Positions 10,102 to 16,740 of a stretch of 39,584 nucleotides of DNA are shown in pieces. Each line of letters opens with the position of its first letter. Position 1 is the first letter of the stretch. Origin of the DNA: Halieaceae bacterium (GTDB taxonomy: Bacteria > Pseudomonadota > Gammaproteobacteria > Pseudomonadales > Halieaceae); assembly GCA_028280635.1 (NCBI GenBank), contig JANQLM010000005.1, positions 1 to 39,584 of the forward strand, given 5' to 3'. Under the pieces are notes generated by a model, which was not told the origin of the DNA, searched no databases, and was given only the letters and a program-made list of their open reading frames with translations. The position numbers were made by a program, and so were the translations under genes.

Positions 10102-10105
10102 GGAG
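10102..10105 (+). promoter_or_regulatory. ribosome-binding site deciding the start at 10115
   Basis: GGAG followed by 9 bases and ATG 10115. An in-frame ATG at 10085 lies inside the operator and downstream of the -10 by only about 2 bases, with no ribosome site, so it is not the start. Confidence 0.65.
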
Positions 10106-10114
10106 ACGATATCG

Positions 10115-10984
10115 ATGCTGGTATCAATGCTGAGAGTACGAAGACAGGGATTGAATCGCGGTGGCAGGGCCCGCCTGGCGATCGCGCTGGCTTTCCTGGC
10201 CTGCGCAGGCCTGTCCGCGATCGCCCAGGCAGATACCCGTTCCGTCGAGGGCTTTGACATCGACCGGGTGGTGCTGCGCGGCAGCGACGAGCTGAAGGTG
10301 ACCTTTGGGGAGGCGAACCGGCTGCTGGTGAAGGGTGATAGCGATGACCTCGACCGGGAGCCTTTCTACGTGCGCGGTTCCACTCTGAAACTGGGCTATA
10401 CCGACAACGGCCGCAAGGTACGCAACGTTAAGTACCTGTTGGAAATCGAGGATCTCGACCAGGTGGTATTGCAGGGTTCCGGTGAGGTCTGGATCGACCC
10501 GGTGGAAACTCGCCGGCTTTCCATCAGCGTTGATGGTTCCGGCGTAATGCGCGTGCATTCGGTGAAGGCTAACGAGCTTGAAGTCTCCGTCGCTGGCTCC
10601 GGTACCATCCAATTGGCGATCTGCGAGGTGGAAGATCTCGAGGTTGAGCTGGCGGGCTCCGGCGATATCGACCTGGGCCGGGTCACCGCACAGCGGATGA
10701 ACGTCGACATGGCAGGCTCCGGTGATGTGGTCGGCACCAGTGAGAGTGAATCCGGTATGGTCGAGGTGCTCGACATCGGCGTTGCCGGGTCCGGCGATGT
10801 GGACCTGTCCACCATGCCGGCTGTTACCGTGGATGTAGACATCCTGGGTTCCGGTGATGTCAGCGTCTGGGCCGTGGAATTCCTGGACGTGAATATCCTG
10901 GGCAGCGGCGACGTGCATTACCGGGGCGACCCCGATATTGATCGCAGCACCCTGGGCTCCGGCGACGTACAGCCGATCGACTGA
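10115..10984 (+). CDS. exported GIN-domain (DUF2807) beta-solenoid protein
   Basis: The 289-residue product has a basic N-terminus, hydrophobic core and AQA cleavage site (about residue 39), so it should be exported to the periplasm or surface. The mature part is a head GIN domain (DUF2807): short beta strands punctuated by GSG turns. Nine such turns are visible (GSGE, GSGV, GSGT and six GSGD), spaced mostly 16-22 residues and crowding toward the C-terminus, which predicts a right-handed parallel beta solenoid. Acidic residues follow most turns. No catalytic motif is apparent. It is first in an operon with a GntR repressor and ABC transporter genes, so it may be the extracytoplasmic partner of that transporter or an envelope-stress product. 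Biochemical function of the family is unknown. Confidence 0.88.
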   Translation: MLVSMLRVRRQGLNRGGRARLAIALAFLACAGLSAIAQADTRSVEGFDIDRVVLRGSDELKVTFGEANRLLVKGDSDDLDREPFYVRGSTLKLGYTDNGRKVRNVKYLLEIEDLDQVVLQGSGEVWIDPVETRRLSISVDGSGVMRVHSVKANELEVSVAGSGTIQLAICEVEDLEVELAGSGDIDLGRVTAQRMNVDMAGSGDVVGTSESESGMVEVLDIGVAGSGDVDLSTMPAVTVDVDILGSGDVSVWAVEFLDVNILGSGDVHYRGDPDIDRSTLGSGDVQPID

Positions 10985-11008
10985 TGACGGCCTGGATAGT
11001 ATCCACAT

Positions 11009-11014
11009 GGGAGG
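11009..11014 (+). promoter_or_regulatory. ribosome-binding site deciding the start of the GntR gene
   Basis: GGGAGG followed by 7 bases and GTG 11022. The in-frame ATG at 11007 overlaps this site and has no ribosome site of its own, so GTG 11022 is preferred. Confidence 0.6.
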
Positions 11015-11021
11015 CCTGAGC

Positions 11022-11393
11022 GTGTCTGTAGAATGGAATGACAACCTGCCGATCTATCGCCAACTGCGCGATCTCGTGGTGCAGCGAATTCTTGATGGCA
11101 GCTTTGCCGAGGGCGAGGCGGTCCCCTCGGTTCGCCAGGTGGCTTCCGACTACAACATCAATCATTTAACAGTGGCCAAGGCCTACCAGGAACTGGTGGA
11201 CGAGGGCTTGCTGGAAAAAAGACGGGGATTGGGGATGTTTGTGCTGAGCGGCGCTCGCGAAGCCTTGACGAGCAATGAGAAACAGAAGTTCCTGGACGAA
11301 GAGCTGCCCGCGTTTATAGACCGGGTGCAGCGCCTGGGGCTGGATATCGATACGGTAACGGAACTGTTGAAGGCCAGGGGAGGCAAAGCCTGA
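11022..11393 (+). CDS. YtrA-subfamily GntR transcriptional repressor
   Basis: Short 123-residue regulator. An N-terminal winged helix-turn-helix (LPIYRQLRDLVVQRILDG, VPSVRQVASDYNINHLTVAKAYQEL, EKRRGLGMFV) is followed by only about 45 residues, the hallmark of the YtrA subfamily, which lacks the large ligand domain of other GntR proteins and normally sits beside ABC transporter genes. It lies 37 bases after the GIN-domain gene, and its stop overlaps the ABC ATPase start (TGATG). Expected to bind the palindrome at 10073-10096 and repress its own operon; in other bacteria YtrA regulators respond to envelope or antibiotic stress. The effector here is unknown. Confidence 0.92.
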   Translation: MSVEWNDNLPIYRQLRDLVVQRILDGSFAEGEAVPSVRQVASDYNINHLTVAKAYQELVDEGLLEKRRGLGMFVLSGAREALTSNEKQKFLDEELPAFIDRVQRLGLDIDTVTELLKARGGKA

Positions 11394-12247
11394 TGGCCAC
11401 GCTGATCAAAACCGAGCGCCTCAGCAAGCGCTTTGGCGATACCGCTGCCGTCGACCAGGTGTCACTGAATATCGAGGCCGGCAGTATTACCGGGCTGATC
11501 GGGCCCAATGGCGCTGGCAAGACCACGCTGCTGCGGGCCCTGTTGGGCCTCAATGCCTGCGACGGCGTGTTGGAAGTCATGGGTCTGGACCCGCGCAGCC
11601 AACGCACACGCCTGCAGGAGCAGGTTTGCTTTATTGCGGATACTGCAGTGCTTCCCAGCTGGATGAAAGTGAACCAGGTTCTGGACTATGTCAGCGGGGT
11701 TCATCCCCGCTTCAGCCGGGAGCAGGCGGAAATGCTGCTGTCGCGCACGGAGGTACGCCAGACCCACCGGATCAAGGAGCTCTCCAAGGGTATGACGGTG
11801 CAGTTGCACCTGGCTATCGTGATGGCCATCGATGCCAGGCTGCTGATCCTGGACGAACCCACCTTGGGGCTGGACATCCTGTTCCGCAAGCAGTTTTTTG
11901 AGCAACTGCTGAACGATTACTACGATGATGAGCGCACCATCCTGATTTCCACCCACCAGGTGGAGGAGGTGGAGAACATTCTTACTGATGCCATCTTCAT
12001 GCGCGCGGGAGGCATTGTGTTGCATGAATCCATGGACTCACTGGCGCAACGCTTCTGTGAAGTGCACGTGGTGGGCGCTGCCGTGGAGCAGGCGCAGGGC
12101 CACAGGCCGATCAGTGAACGCTCAATTCTCGGTGGCAAGGCGATGATCTTTGAGGACGCGGACCGCGATGCGCTGGCCCAGCTCGGCCAGTTGCACACGC
12201 CGTCGGTGTCGGACCTGTTCATCGCCAAGATGGGGGAGAAGCGCTGA
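11393..12247 (+). CDS. ABC transporter ATP-binding protein (Ytr/YtrB-like)
   Basis: Cytoplasmic ATPase subunit of 284 residues. Walker A GPNGAGKTT (37-45), signature LSKGM (130-134, diverged from LSGGQ but common in Ytr-type exporters), Walker B LLILDEP (about 150-156), D-loop GLD and switch histidine STHQVEE (H188) are all present, so it should hydrolyse ATP. The C-terminal 80 residues are a family-specific extension. It overlaps the GntR gene by one base and is 1 base from the permease gene. The transported substrate is not predictable from sequence. Confidence 0.93.
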   Translation: MATLIKTERLSKRFGDTAAVDQVSLNIEAGSITGLIGPNGAGKTTLLRALLGLNACDGVLEVMGLDPRSQRTRLQEQVCFIADTAVLPSWMKVNQVLDYVSGVHPRFSREQAEMLLSRTEVRQTHRIKELSKGMTVQLHLAIVMAIDARLLILDEPTLGLDILFRKQFFEQLLNDYYDDERTILISTHQVEEVENILTDAIFMRAGGIVLHESMDSLAQRFCEVHVVGAAVEQAQGHRPISERSILGGKAMIFEDADRDALAQLGQLHTPSVSDLFIAKMGEKR

Positions 12248-12248
12248 T

Positions 12249-13340
12249 ATGGAGATTTCCAAGGGCATGAAGTTCCACACCCTGATCATGCGCGAGTTGC
12301 AGGAGTACCGCGGCTCACTGGTGATGACCCCGATCTACTTCGGCGGCGCCCTGATCGTCGTGATGTTGCTGGCGGTGCTGTTCGCCGGGCGCCTCGCCGT
12401 GATTGGCGAAGGTGCTTTCAATATGCTGTCAGGCGGTGAGGGTCGCAGCATCAACCTGGAGCTGACCATCGATGAGGACGCCTCCGGCAGCCAGGAGCTG
12501 TATGTCGACCGCGTCAACCCGGATCGGTCCGGGCTACCCTCTCAGGAACTGATCGTTTCAGAACCCGCCGAGGAGGTGCCGGATGAAGCCTGGAACTTCA
12601 GCAAGGAGTGGAGCTTCTCGGCCCCCAATCCAGAGCCGCGTGCTGAAGACGATTTGGAAGGAGAGTCACTGAACCCGGTGCTGGGGGGGTTCCACAATAT
12701 CTTCTGCCTGATCATGTTCCTGGTCACCATCAACTACCTGTTGGGGTGCCTGTACACTGATCGCAAGGATCGCAGCATCCTGTTCTGGAAGTCGATGCCG
12801 GTGTCGGAGTGGCAGGAAGTGGCGGCCAAGCTGACGGTGGCCTCGCTGGTAGTGCCCGCCATCTACCTGGCGGTATCGCTGCTGACACAGATACTGGAGA
12901 CCTATATCGCCATGGTGCTGGTGTGGCGCATGGACGGTTCAGCGACGGAATTGGTGTTGTCCAGGGTGCAGTTTATTCCGCTGATTATCGACCAGTTTAG
13001 CGGGATGGTCGTGTGGATACTGTGGACGCTGCCAGTCTACGCCTGGTTCTTGCTGGCGTCGGCGGCGGCCAAGCGCTCACCGTTTCTGCTGGCCATTGCC
13101 ATTCCGATCGGCCTGGTGATCGCCGAGCGCCTGCTGCTGGGCAGCGAACATGTGCTGATGGCTATCGGTAATCACGTACCGCACAAGATAGACGGCGATG
13201 ATGCCAACTCCCTGGGCCTCTATGACTTTGGCCCGGTCTGGAGCCAGCTCGACTACCTGGGCATGGTGTTTGGCTTCCTCACGGCGGCGGTTTTCCTCGC
13301 CGGTGCGGTGTGGCTGCGTCGCTACCGCTTCGAAACCTGA
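12249..13340 (+). CDS. ABC transporter membrane subunit with large extracytoplasmic loop
   Basis: Integral membrane protein of 363 residues. A first hydrophobic segment (about 30-50) is followed by a hydrophilic, acidic stretch (about 55-155, with runs such as TIDEDASGSQE and EDDLEGES) and then about five more hydrophobic segments (near 160-178, 198-220, 240-262, 275-295 and 335-355). This matches ABC-2-like permeases paired with YtrA regulators. ATG 12249 has GGAG 10 bases upstream; the reading frame also runs upstream inside the ATPase gene but without support. The long loop faces the compartment of the GIN-domain protein and could bind it; that is inference. Confidence 0.85.
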   Translation: MEISKGMKFHTLIMRELQEYRGSLVMTPIYFGGALIVVMLLAVLFAGRLAVIGEGAFNMLSGGEGRSINLELTIDEDASGSQELYVDRVNPDRSGLPSQELIVSEPAEEVPDEAWNFSKEWSFSAPNPEPRAEDDLEGESLNPVLGGFHNIFCLIMFLVTINYLLGCLYTDRKDRSILFWKSMPVSEWQEVAAKLTVASLVVPAIYLAVSLLTQILETYIAMVLVWRMDGSATELVLSRVQFIPLIIDQFSGMVVWILWTLPVYAWFLLASAAAKRSPFLLAIAIPIGLVIAERLLLGSEHVLMAIGNHVPHKIDGDDANSLGLYDFGPVWSQLDYLGMVFGFLTAAVFLAGAVWLRRYRFET

Positions 13341-13357
13341 TTCAGCGCGGCTGTTTG

Positions 13358-13420
13358 GCCGGATCGAAAGCGCCTCTAGCCTGATCGAAAGCGCCCGCGG
13401 CCTGATCGAAAAAGCCATGG
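13358..13420 (+). repeat. three tandem 21-bp repeats after the ABC operon
   Basis: Units begin at 13358, 13379 and 13400. Each is GCC, then (G/T)GATCGAAA with a nearly constant AGCGCC-type ending, then four variable bases. The unit is a multiple of three and would read as heptads LIESA-- in one frame, but that frame is not joined to the permease frame and has no start of its own, so it is treated as noncoding. Confidence 0.8.
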
Positions 13421-13441
13421 CCGATCGCCAAGATCGGCCAT
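13417..13441 (+). terminator. 10-bp perfect hairpin, possible operon terminator
   Basis: ATGGCCGATC (13417-13426), 5-base loop GCCAA, then GATCGGCCAT (13432-13441). The stem is perfect and lies between the ABC operon and the next operon. No U tract follows (TGTCTCGCC), so termination, if any, would be weak or need Rho. The left arm grows out of the third 21-bp repeat. Confidence 0.45.
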
Positions 13442-13469
13442 TGTCTCGCCCCCGGCCCTCCCTGATACT
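13441..13469 (+). promoter_or_regulatory. possible promoter of the DUF35/thiolase operon
   Basis: TTGTCT (13441-13446), 17-base spacer, GATACT (13464-13469). Each box matches consensus at four of six positions. It follows the hairpin directly and would give a leader of about 30 bases before GTG 13507. Confidence 0.35.
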
Positions 13470-13506
13470 GCCGACGTCTTAGTCATTGCCCTGGCGGGAG
13501 GTCACC

Positions 13507-13956
13507 GTGTCGGAGCTGCTGCGACAGCAGTTTGAACTGGGCTACACCTATACCCGCTCAACCGGCCCCGTGGTGGGCCGCTTTCTCACGGAACTGCGCC
13601 GGCGCCGCATCGTCGGCACCCGGGGTGATGACGGCCGCGTCTACGTACCCCCCATGGAATTCGATCCCGTCACCGCCACTGCCCTCACCGAGTTCGTCGA
13701 AGTGGGTGATCATGGCGAGGTCGTAAGCTGGTGCTGGATCACCGAACCCCGCGAAAGTCACCCTTTCGACAAACCCTTCGCGTGGGCACTGGTGCGCCTG
13801 GACGGCGCTGACGTTCCCATGGTGCACGCTGTCTGCGCCGAGCAGGAGGAGATGCGCACGGGCATGCGGGTGCAGGCCCGCTGGGTAGAAGAGCCGAGAG
13901 GTTATATCACCGATATCGCCTGTTTTGAGCCCGAGATACAGGGAGGCGCGGCATGA
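13507..13956 (+). CDS. DUF35 OB-fold protein lacking the zinc-ribbon cysteines
   Basis: 149-residue protein homologous in layout to the DUF35 protein that follows: N-terminal helix, rubredoxin-like hairpin, OB fold. Where zinc ribbons carry two Cys pairs this copy reads RRRRIVGTRGDDGRVYVPP with no cysteines, so zinc is probably not bound; the structural VYVPP strand remains. The OB-fold part follows (about 60-149). DUF35 proteins form complexes with thiolase-fold enzymes and, in ChsH2-Ltp2 systems, position acyl-CoA for aldol cleavage. GTG 13507 is chosen because GGGAGG lies 5 bases upstream; TTG 13486 is a weaker alternative. Its end overlaps the next start as ATGA. Confidence 0.8.
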   Translation: MSELLRQQFELGYTYTRSTGPVVGRFLTELRRRRIVGTRGDDGRVYVPPMEFDPVTATALTEFVEVGDHGEVVSWCWITEPRESHPFDKPFAWALVRLDGADVPMVHAVCAEQEEMRTGMRVQARWVEEPRGYITDIACFEPEIQGGAA

Positions 13957-14492
13957 GCGATAAGCCTGGCGATACAGAGGAACTCATCACCGCCATCGAG
14001 ACGCCGGTATACCTGAAGTACAACTTCACTGCCGGGGCTGCTACCACCCGCTTTCTTCACCAGGTTCGCAAAGGCAAGCTCACGGGTCAGCGCCGCCCCG
14101 AGTGCGACTGCGGCCATGTCTACGTGCCCGCGAGGGGGTCCTGTGCGGCCTGCGGCCTGGCCACTACCGAGGAGGTAGAGCTCGGCAACAAGGCGACCGT
14201 GCAGTCCTTTACCATCGTCTGGATTCCTATTCCCAACAACCCGATCCAGCCACCCTACATCGTTGCCAACCTGGTGCCTGATGGCGCCAATATTTCCTTC
14301 ATTCACCTGATGAGTGAATGCGACAACGACAGCGTGCACATCGGCCAGCGCGTCGAGGCAGTTTGGAAGCCTGAGGAGGAGTGGGATTACGCCATGGACA
14401 ATATCCGCTACTTCCGACCGCTGGATGAGCCCGATGTGCCTATTGAGATGATCGGCAGGGTGCCGCTGTCCGGCTGGGAGGGCGAACAGTGA
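13953..14492 (+). CDS. DUF35 zinc-ribbon/OB-fold protein
   Basis: 179-residue partner of the preceding gene with an intact zinc ribbon: CDC (about residues 51-53), then VYVPARGSCAACG giving the second pair. The OB-fold domain follows (about 75-150). Such proteins accompany SCP-x-like thiolases and aldolases in acyl-CoA and steroid catabolism, where they bind the CoA or acyl part and stabilise the complex. It overlaps both neighbours by four bases (ATGA before, GTGA after), which fits production of subunits in fixed ratio. Confidence 0.87.
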   Translation: MSDKPGDTEELITAIETPVYLKYNFTAGAATTRFLHQVRKGKLTGQRRPECDCGHVYVPARGSCAACGLATTEEVELGNKATVQSFTIVWIPIPNNPIQPPYIVANLVPDGANISFIHLMSECDNDSVHIGQRVEAVWKPEEEWDYAMDNIRYFRPLDEPDVPIEMIGRVPLSGWEGEQ

Positions 14493-15550
14493 AAGATGTC
14501 GCCGTGGTGTCTTACGCCCAATCTGACTGTCGACGCGACGCCGGCGCCTGTAACGAGGTGGAACTGGTGATGCCTGTGATCCAGGAGGCGTTGCAGGCCA
14601 TTGGTCTCAGCAGCGCCCAGGATGTGGATTTCACCTGTTCAGGTAGCTGTGATTATCAACAGGGGGCGTCTTTCGCTTTTGTTATGGGCGTGGATGCGCT
14701 GGGGGCGGTGCCTCCCATCAAGGAGTCCCATGTTGAGATGGACGCCGCCTGGGCCCTCTATGAATCCATGCTCAAGATCAGCATGGGGCAGGCGGAGTCT
14801 GCCTTGATCTACGGTTTCGGCAAGTCGTCTCCTGGCGAGCTGCCGACGGTGCTGTCCCAGCAACTGGATCCCTATTACCTGGCCCCGCTGTGGGTGGATT
14901 CGGTCAGCCTGGCCGCCCTGCAGGCACGGACCCTGATCGACCAGGGACTGGTTACCGAGGCCGATATGGCCGCGGTGGTGTCGCGGTCGCGGTCCCAGGC
15001 CAAAGCCAACAACCCTCACGCTCAGCTAGCGGGGGATGTGTCGGTGGAGGAACTGCTTGAAGAAGCGCCCTGGGTGGCGCCGCTGCGCAAACATGACTGC
15101 TGCCCGATTTCCGACGGCGCCTCTGCGATGGTGATTTGCACCCTGGAAAAGGCGCAGGCCTGGGGCGCACCCTACGCCGTAATCCGCGGTATCGACCATC
15201 GTATGGAATCCCACAACATCGGCGCCCGCGACCTGACCCGGTCGGCATCCACTACGCTGGCCGCCGAGCGTGCCGGTGTGGGCGAGGGGCCCGTAGAGGT
15301 GGCCGAGTTGTACGCGCCTTTCAGCCACCAGGAGATCATTCTCACGCGGGCCCTGGGCCTGGATGACAGCACCACGGTAAATCCCTCGGGTGGGGTGCTG
15401 GCAGGAAACCTGATGATGGCCTCGGGCCTGTCGCGGGTGGGTGAGGTGGCGCGCCGCATTATGGACGGGGATGTCCGTCGCGGTGTGGCCCATGCCACCA
15501 GTGGCCCCTGTCTGCAGCACAACCTTGTCGCTGTGCTGGAGGCTGCCTGA
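14489..15550 (+). CDS. thiolase-fold protein without nucleophilic cysteine (Ltp/SCP-x-like)
   Basis: 353-residue member of the thiolase superfamily. The fold is supported by CCPISDGASAMVIC, VEVAELYAPFSHQE and VNPSGGVLAGN. The position of the reactive Cys of true thiolases reads HVEMDAAWAL with no cysteine, and the GHP motif is replaced by AGN, so thiolytic cleavage or Claisen condensation is unlikely. A cysteine remains near the C-terminus (SGPCLQHN). This pattern is that of non-thiolytic members such as the steroid retro-aldolase Ltp2, which also work with DUF35 partners. GTG 14489 overlaps the DUF35 gene; ATG of the next gene overlaps its stop by one base. Substrate unknown. Confidence 0.82.
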   Translation: MKDVAVVSYAQSDCRRDAGACNEVELVMPVIQEALQAIGLSSAQDVDFTCSGSCDYQQGASFAFVMGVDALGAVPPIKESHVEMDAAWALYESMLKISMGQAESALIYGFGKSSPGELPTVLSQQLDPYYLAPLWVDSVSLAALQARTLIDQGLVTEADMAAVVSRSRSQAKANNPHAQLAGDVSVEELLEEAPWVAPLRKHDCCPISDGASAMVICTLEKAQAWGAPYAVIRGIDHRMESHNIGARDLTRSASTTLAAERAGVGEGPVEVAELYAPFSHQEIILTRALGLDDSTTVNPSGGVLAGNLMMASGLSRVGEVARRIMDGDVRRGVAHATSGPCLQHNLVAVLEAA

Positions 15551-16710
15551 TGCAATACGCCGCAGTAACCGGAATCGGCCAGACCCACTACAAGGCCCGG
15601 CGTGGCGATGTCTCGATCGCCGGCCTGGTGCGCGAGGCCGCCCAGAATGCTCTCGATGATGCCGGCCTGGGCTGGGACGACATTGAGGCAGTGATCATCG
15701 GCAAGGCGCCTGATATGTTCGAGGGGGTCATCATGCCGGAGGTGTACCTCGCCGATGCCCTGGGCTGCAATGGTAAGCCCATGCTGCGAGTGCATACCGC
15801 GGGCTCAGTCGGCGGCTCCACGGCGCTGGTGGCAGCATCGCACGTGCAGAGCGGCAGCTTTCGACGGGTGTTGACCGTGACCTTTGAGAAGCAGTCAGAA
15901 TCCAACGCCATGTGGGCGCTCTCCAATCCACAGCCTTTTTCCCCACACCTCAACGCCGGCGCGGGGGGTTACTTCGCACCCATCATGCGCGAGTACATGC
16001 GCCGCAGCGGCGCCCCCTGGGACACCGGCATCAAGGTGGCAGTCAAGGACCGCCTGCACGGGGCTCGCAACCCGCTGAATCACCTGCAGATGCCGGAAAT
16101 CACCATGAAGGAAGTGGAGGAGTCCCCCATGCTCTGGGACCCAATTCGTTTCCTGGAAAGCTGCCCTTCATCGGATGGCGCCTGTGCCATGGTGATTGCC
16201 GACGAGGCCCTGGCCAGGGCGGGGCCGCGCCCGCCGGTGTGGATTCGCGGCGGCGCCATGCGCTCCGAGCCCACCATGTATGCCGGTCGTGATGAGGCCA
16301 ACCCCCAGGCGGGGCGCGACTGCGCCGCCGATGTCTACAGCCAGGCGGGTATCAGCAACCCCCGCAAGGAATTGGACTGCGCCGAGGTCTATGTGCCGTT
16401 CTCCTGGTACGAGCCCATGTGGCTGGAAAACCTTGGTTTCGCGGAGCAGGGCGAGGGCTGGAAACTCACCATGGAAGGCGCCACCTCTCTCGATGAAGGC
16501 GGAGACATCCCGTGGAATTGCTCCGGTGGGGTGTTATCGTCTAACCCGATTGGCGCCTCCGGCATGATTCGTTTCGCCGAGTCTGCCCGCCAGGTACGCG
16601 GCGATGCCGGTGACCACCAGGTGGATGGGGCGAGAATGGCGCTGGGACACGCTTATGGCGGCGGTGCCCAGTTCTACGCGATGTGGATTGTGAGCAGCGA
16701 CCAGGCGTGA
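15550..16710 (+). CDS. second thiolase-fold protein without nucleophilic cysteine
   Basis: 386-residue relative of the preceding product. Aligned by eye with SCP-x, the reactive-cysteine segment becomes AGSVGGSTALVAA, putting serine in place of cysteine; the GHP motif becomes SSNP (CSGGVLSSNPIGASG), and the C-terminal CxGG motif becomes YGGGAQF. The fold marks SCPSSDGACAMVIADEA and CAEVYVPFSWYE are kept. It probably pairs with the previous protein as a heteromer, with the DUF35 proteins attached, and acts on an acyl-CoA. One-base overlap with the previous gene (TGATG). A retro-aldolase activity is plausible, not shown. Confidence 0.83.
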   Translation: MQYAAVTGIGQTHYKARRGDVSIAGLVREAAQNALDDAGLGWDDIEAVIIGKAPDMFEGVIMPEVYLADALGCNGKPMLRVHTAGSVGGSTALVAASHVQSGSFRRVLTVTFEKQSESNAMWALSNPQPFSPHLNAGAGGYFAPIMREYMRRSGAPWDTGIKVAVKDRLHGARNPLNHLQMPEITMKEVEESPMLWDPIRFLESCPSSDGACAMVIADEALARAGPRPPVWIRGGAMRSEPTMYAGRDEANPQAGRDCAADVYSQAGISNPRKELDCAEVYVPFSWYEPMWLENLGFAEQGEGWKLTMEGATSLDEGGDIPWNCSGGVLSSNPIGASGMIRFAESARQVRGDAGDHQVDGARMALGHAYGGGAQFYAMWIVSSDQA

Positions 16711-16740
16711 TCCCAGGCTCTACGGGAGGAGCTTCACAGC

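Noticed and set aside
10460-10975. Regular DNA repeats that could suggest a CRISPR-like array
   Set aside because: They encode the GSG turns of the DUF2807 protein in frame; spacing and sequence vary as in a protein repeat.
13417-13441. Confident Rho-independent terminator
   Set aside because: The stem is perfect but there is no U tract, so it is only listed as a possible terminator.
13198-13482. Open frame through the 21-bp repeats giving LIESA heptads
   Set aside because: Starts inside the permease gene in another frame and has no ribosome site; treated as a noncoding repeat.
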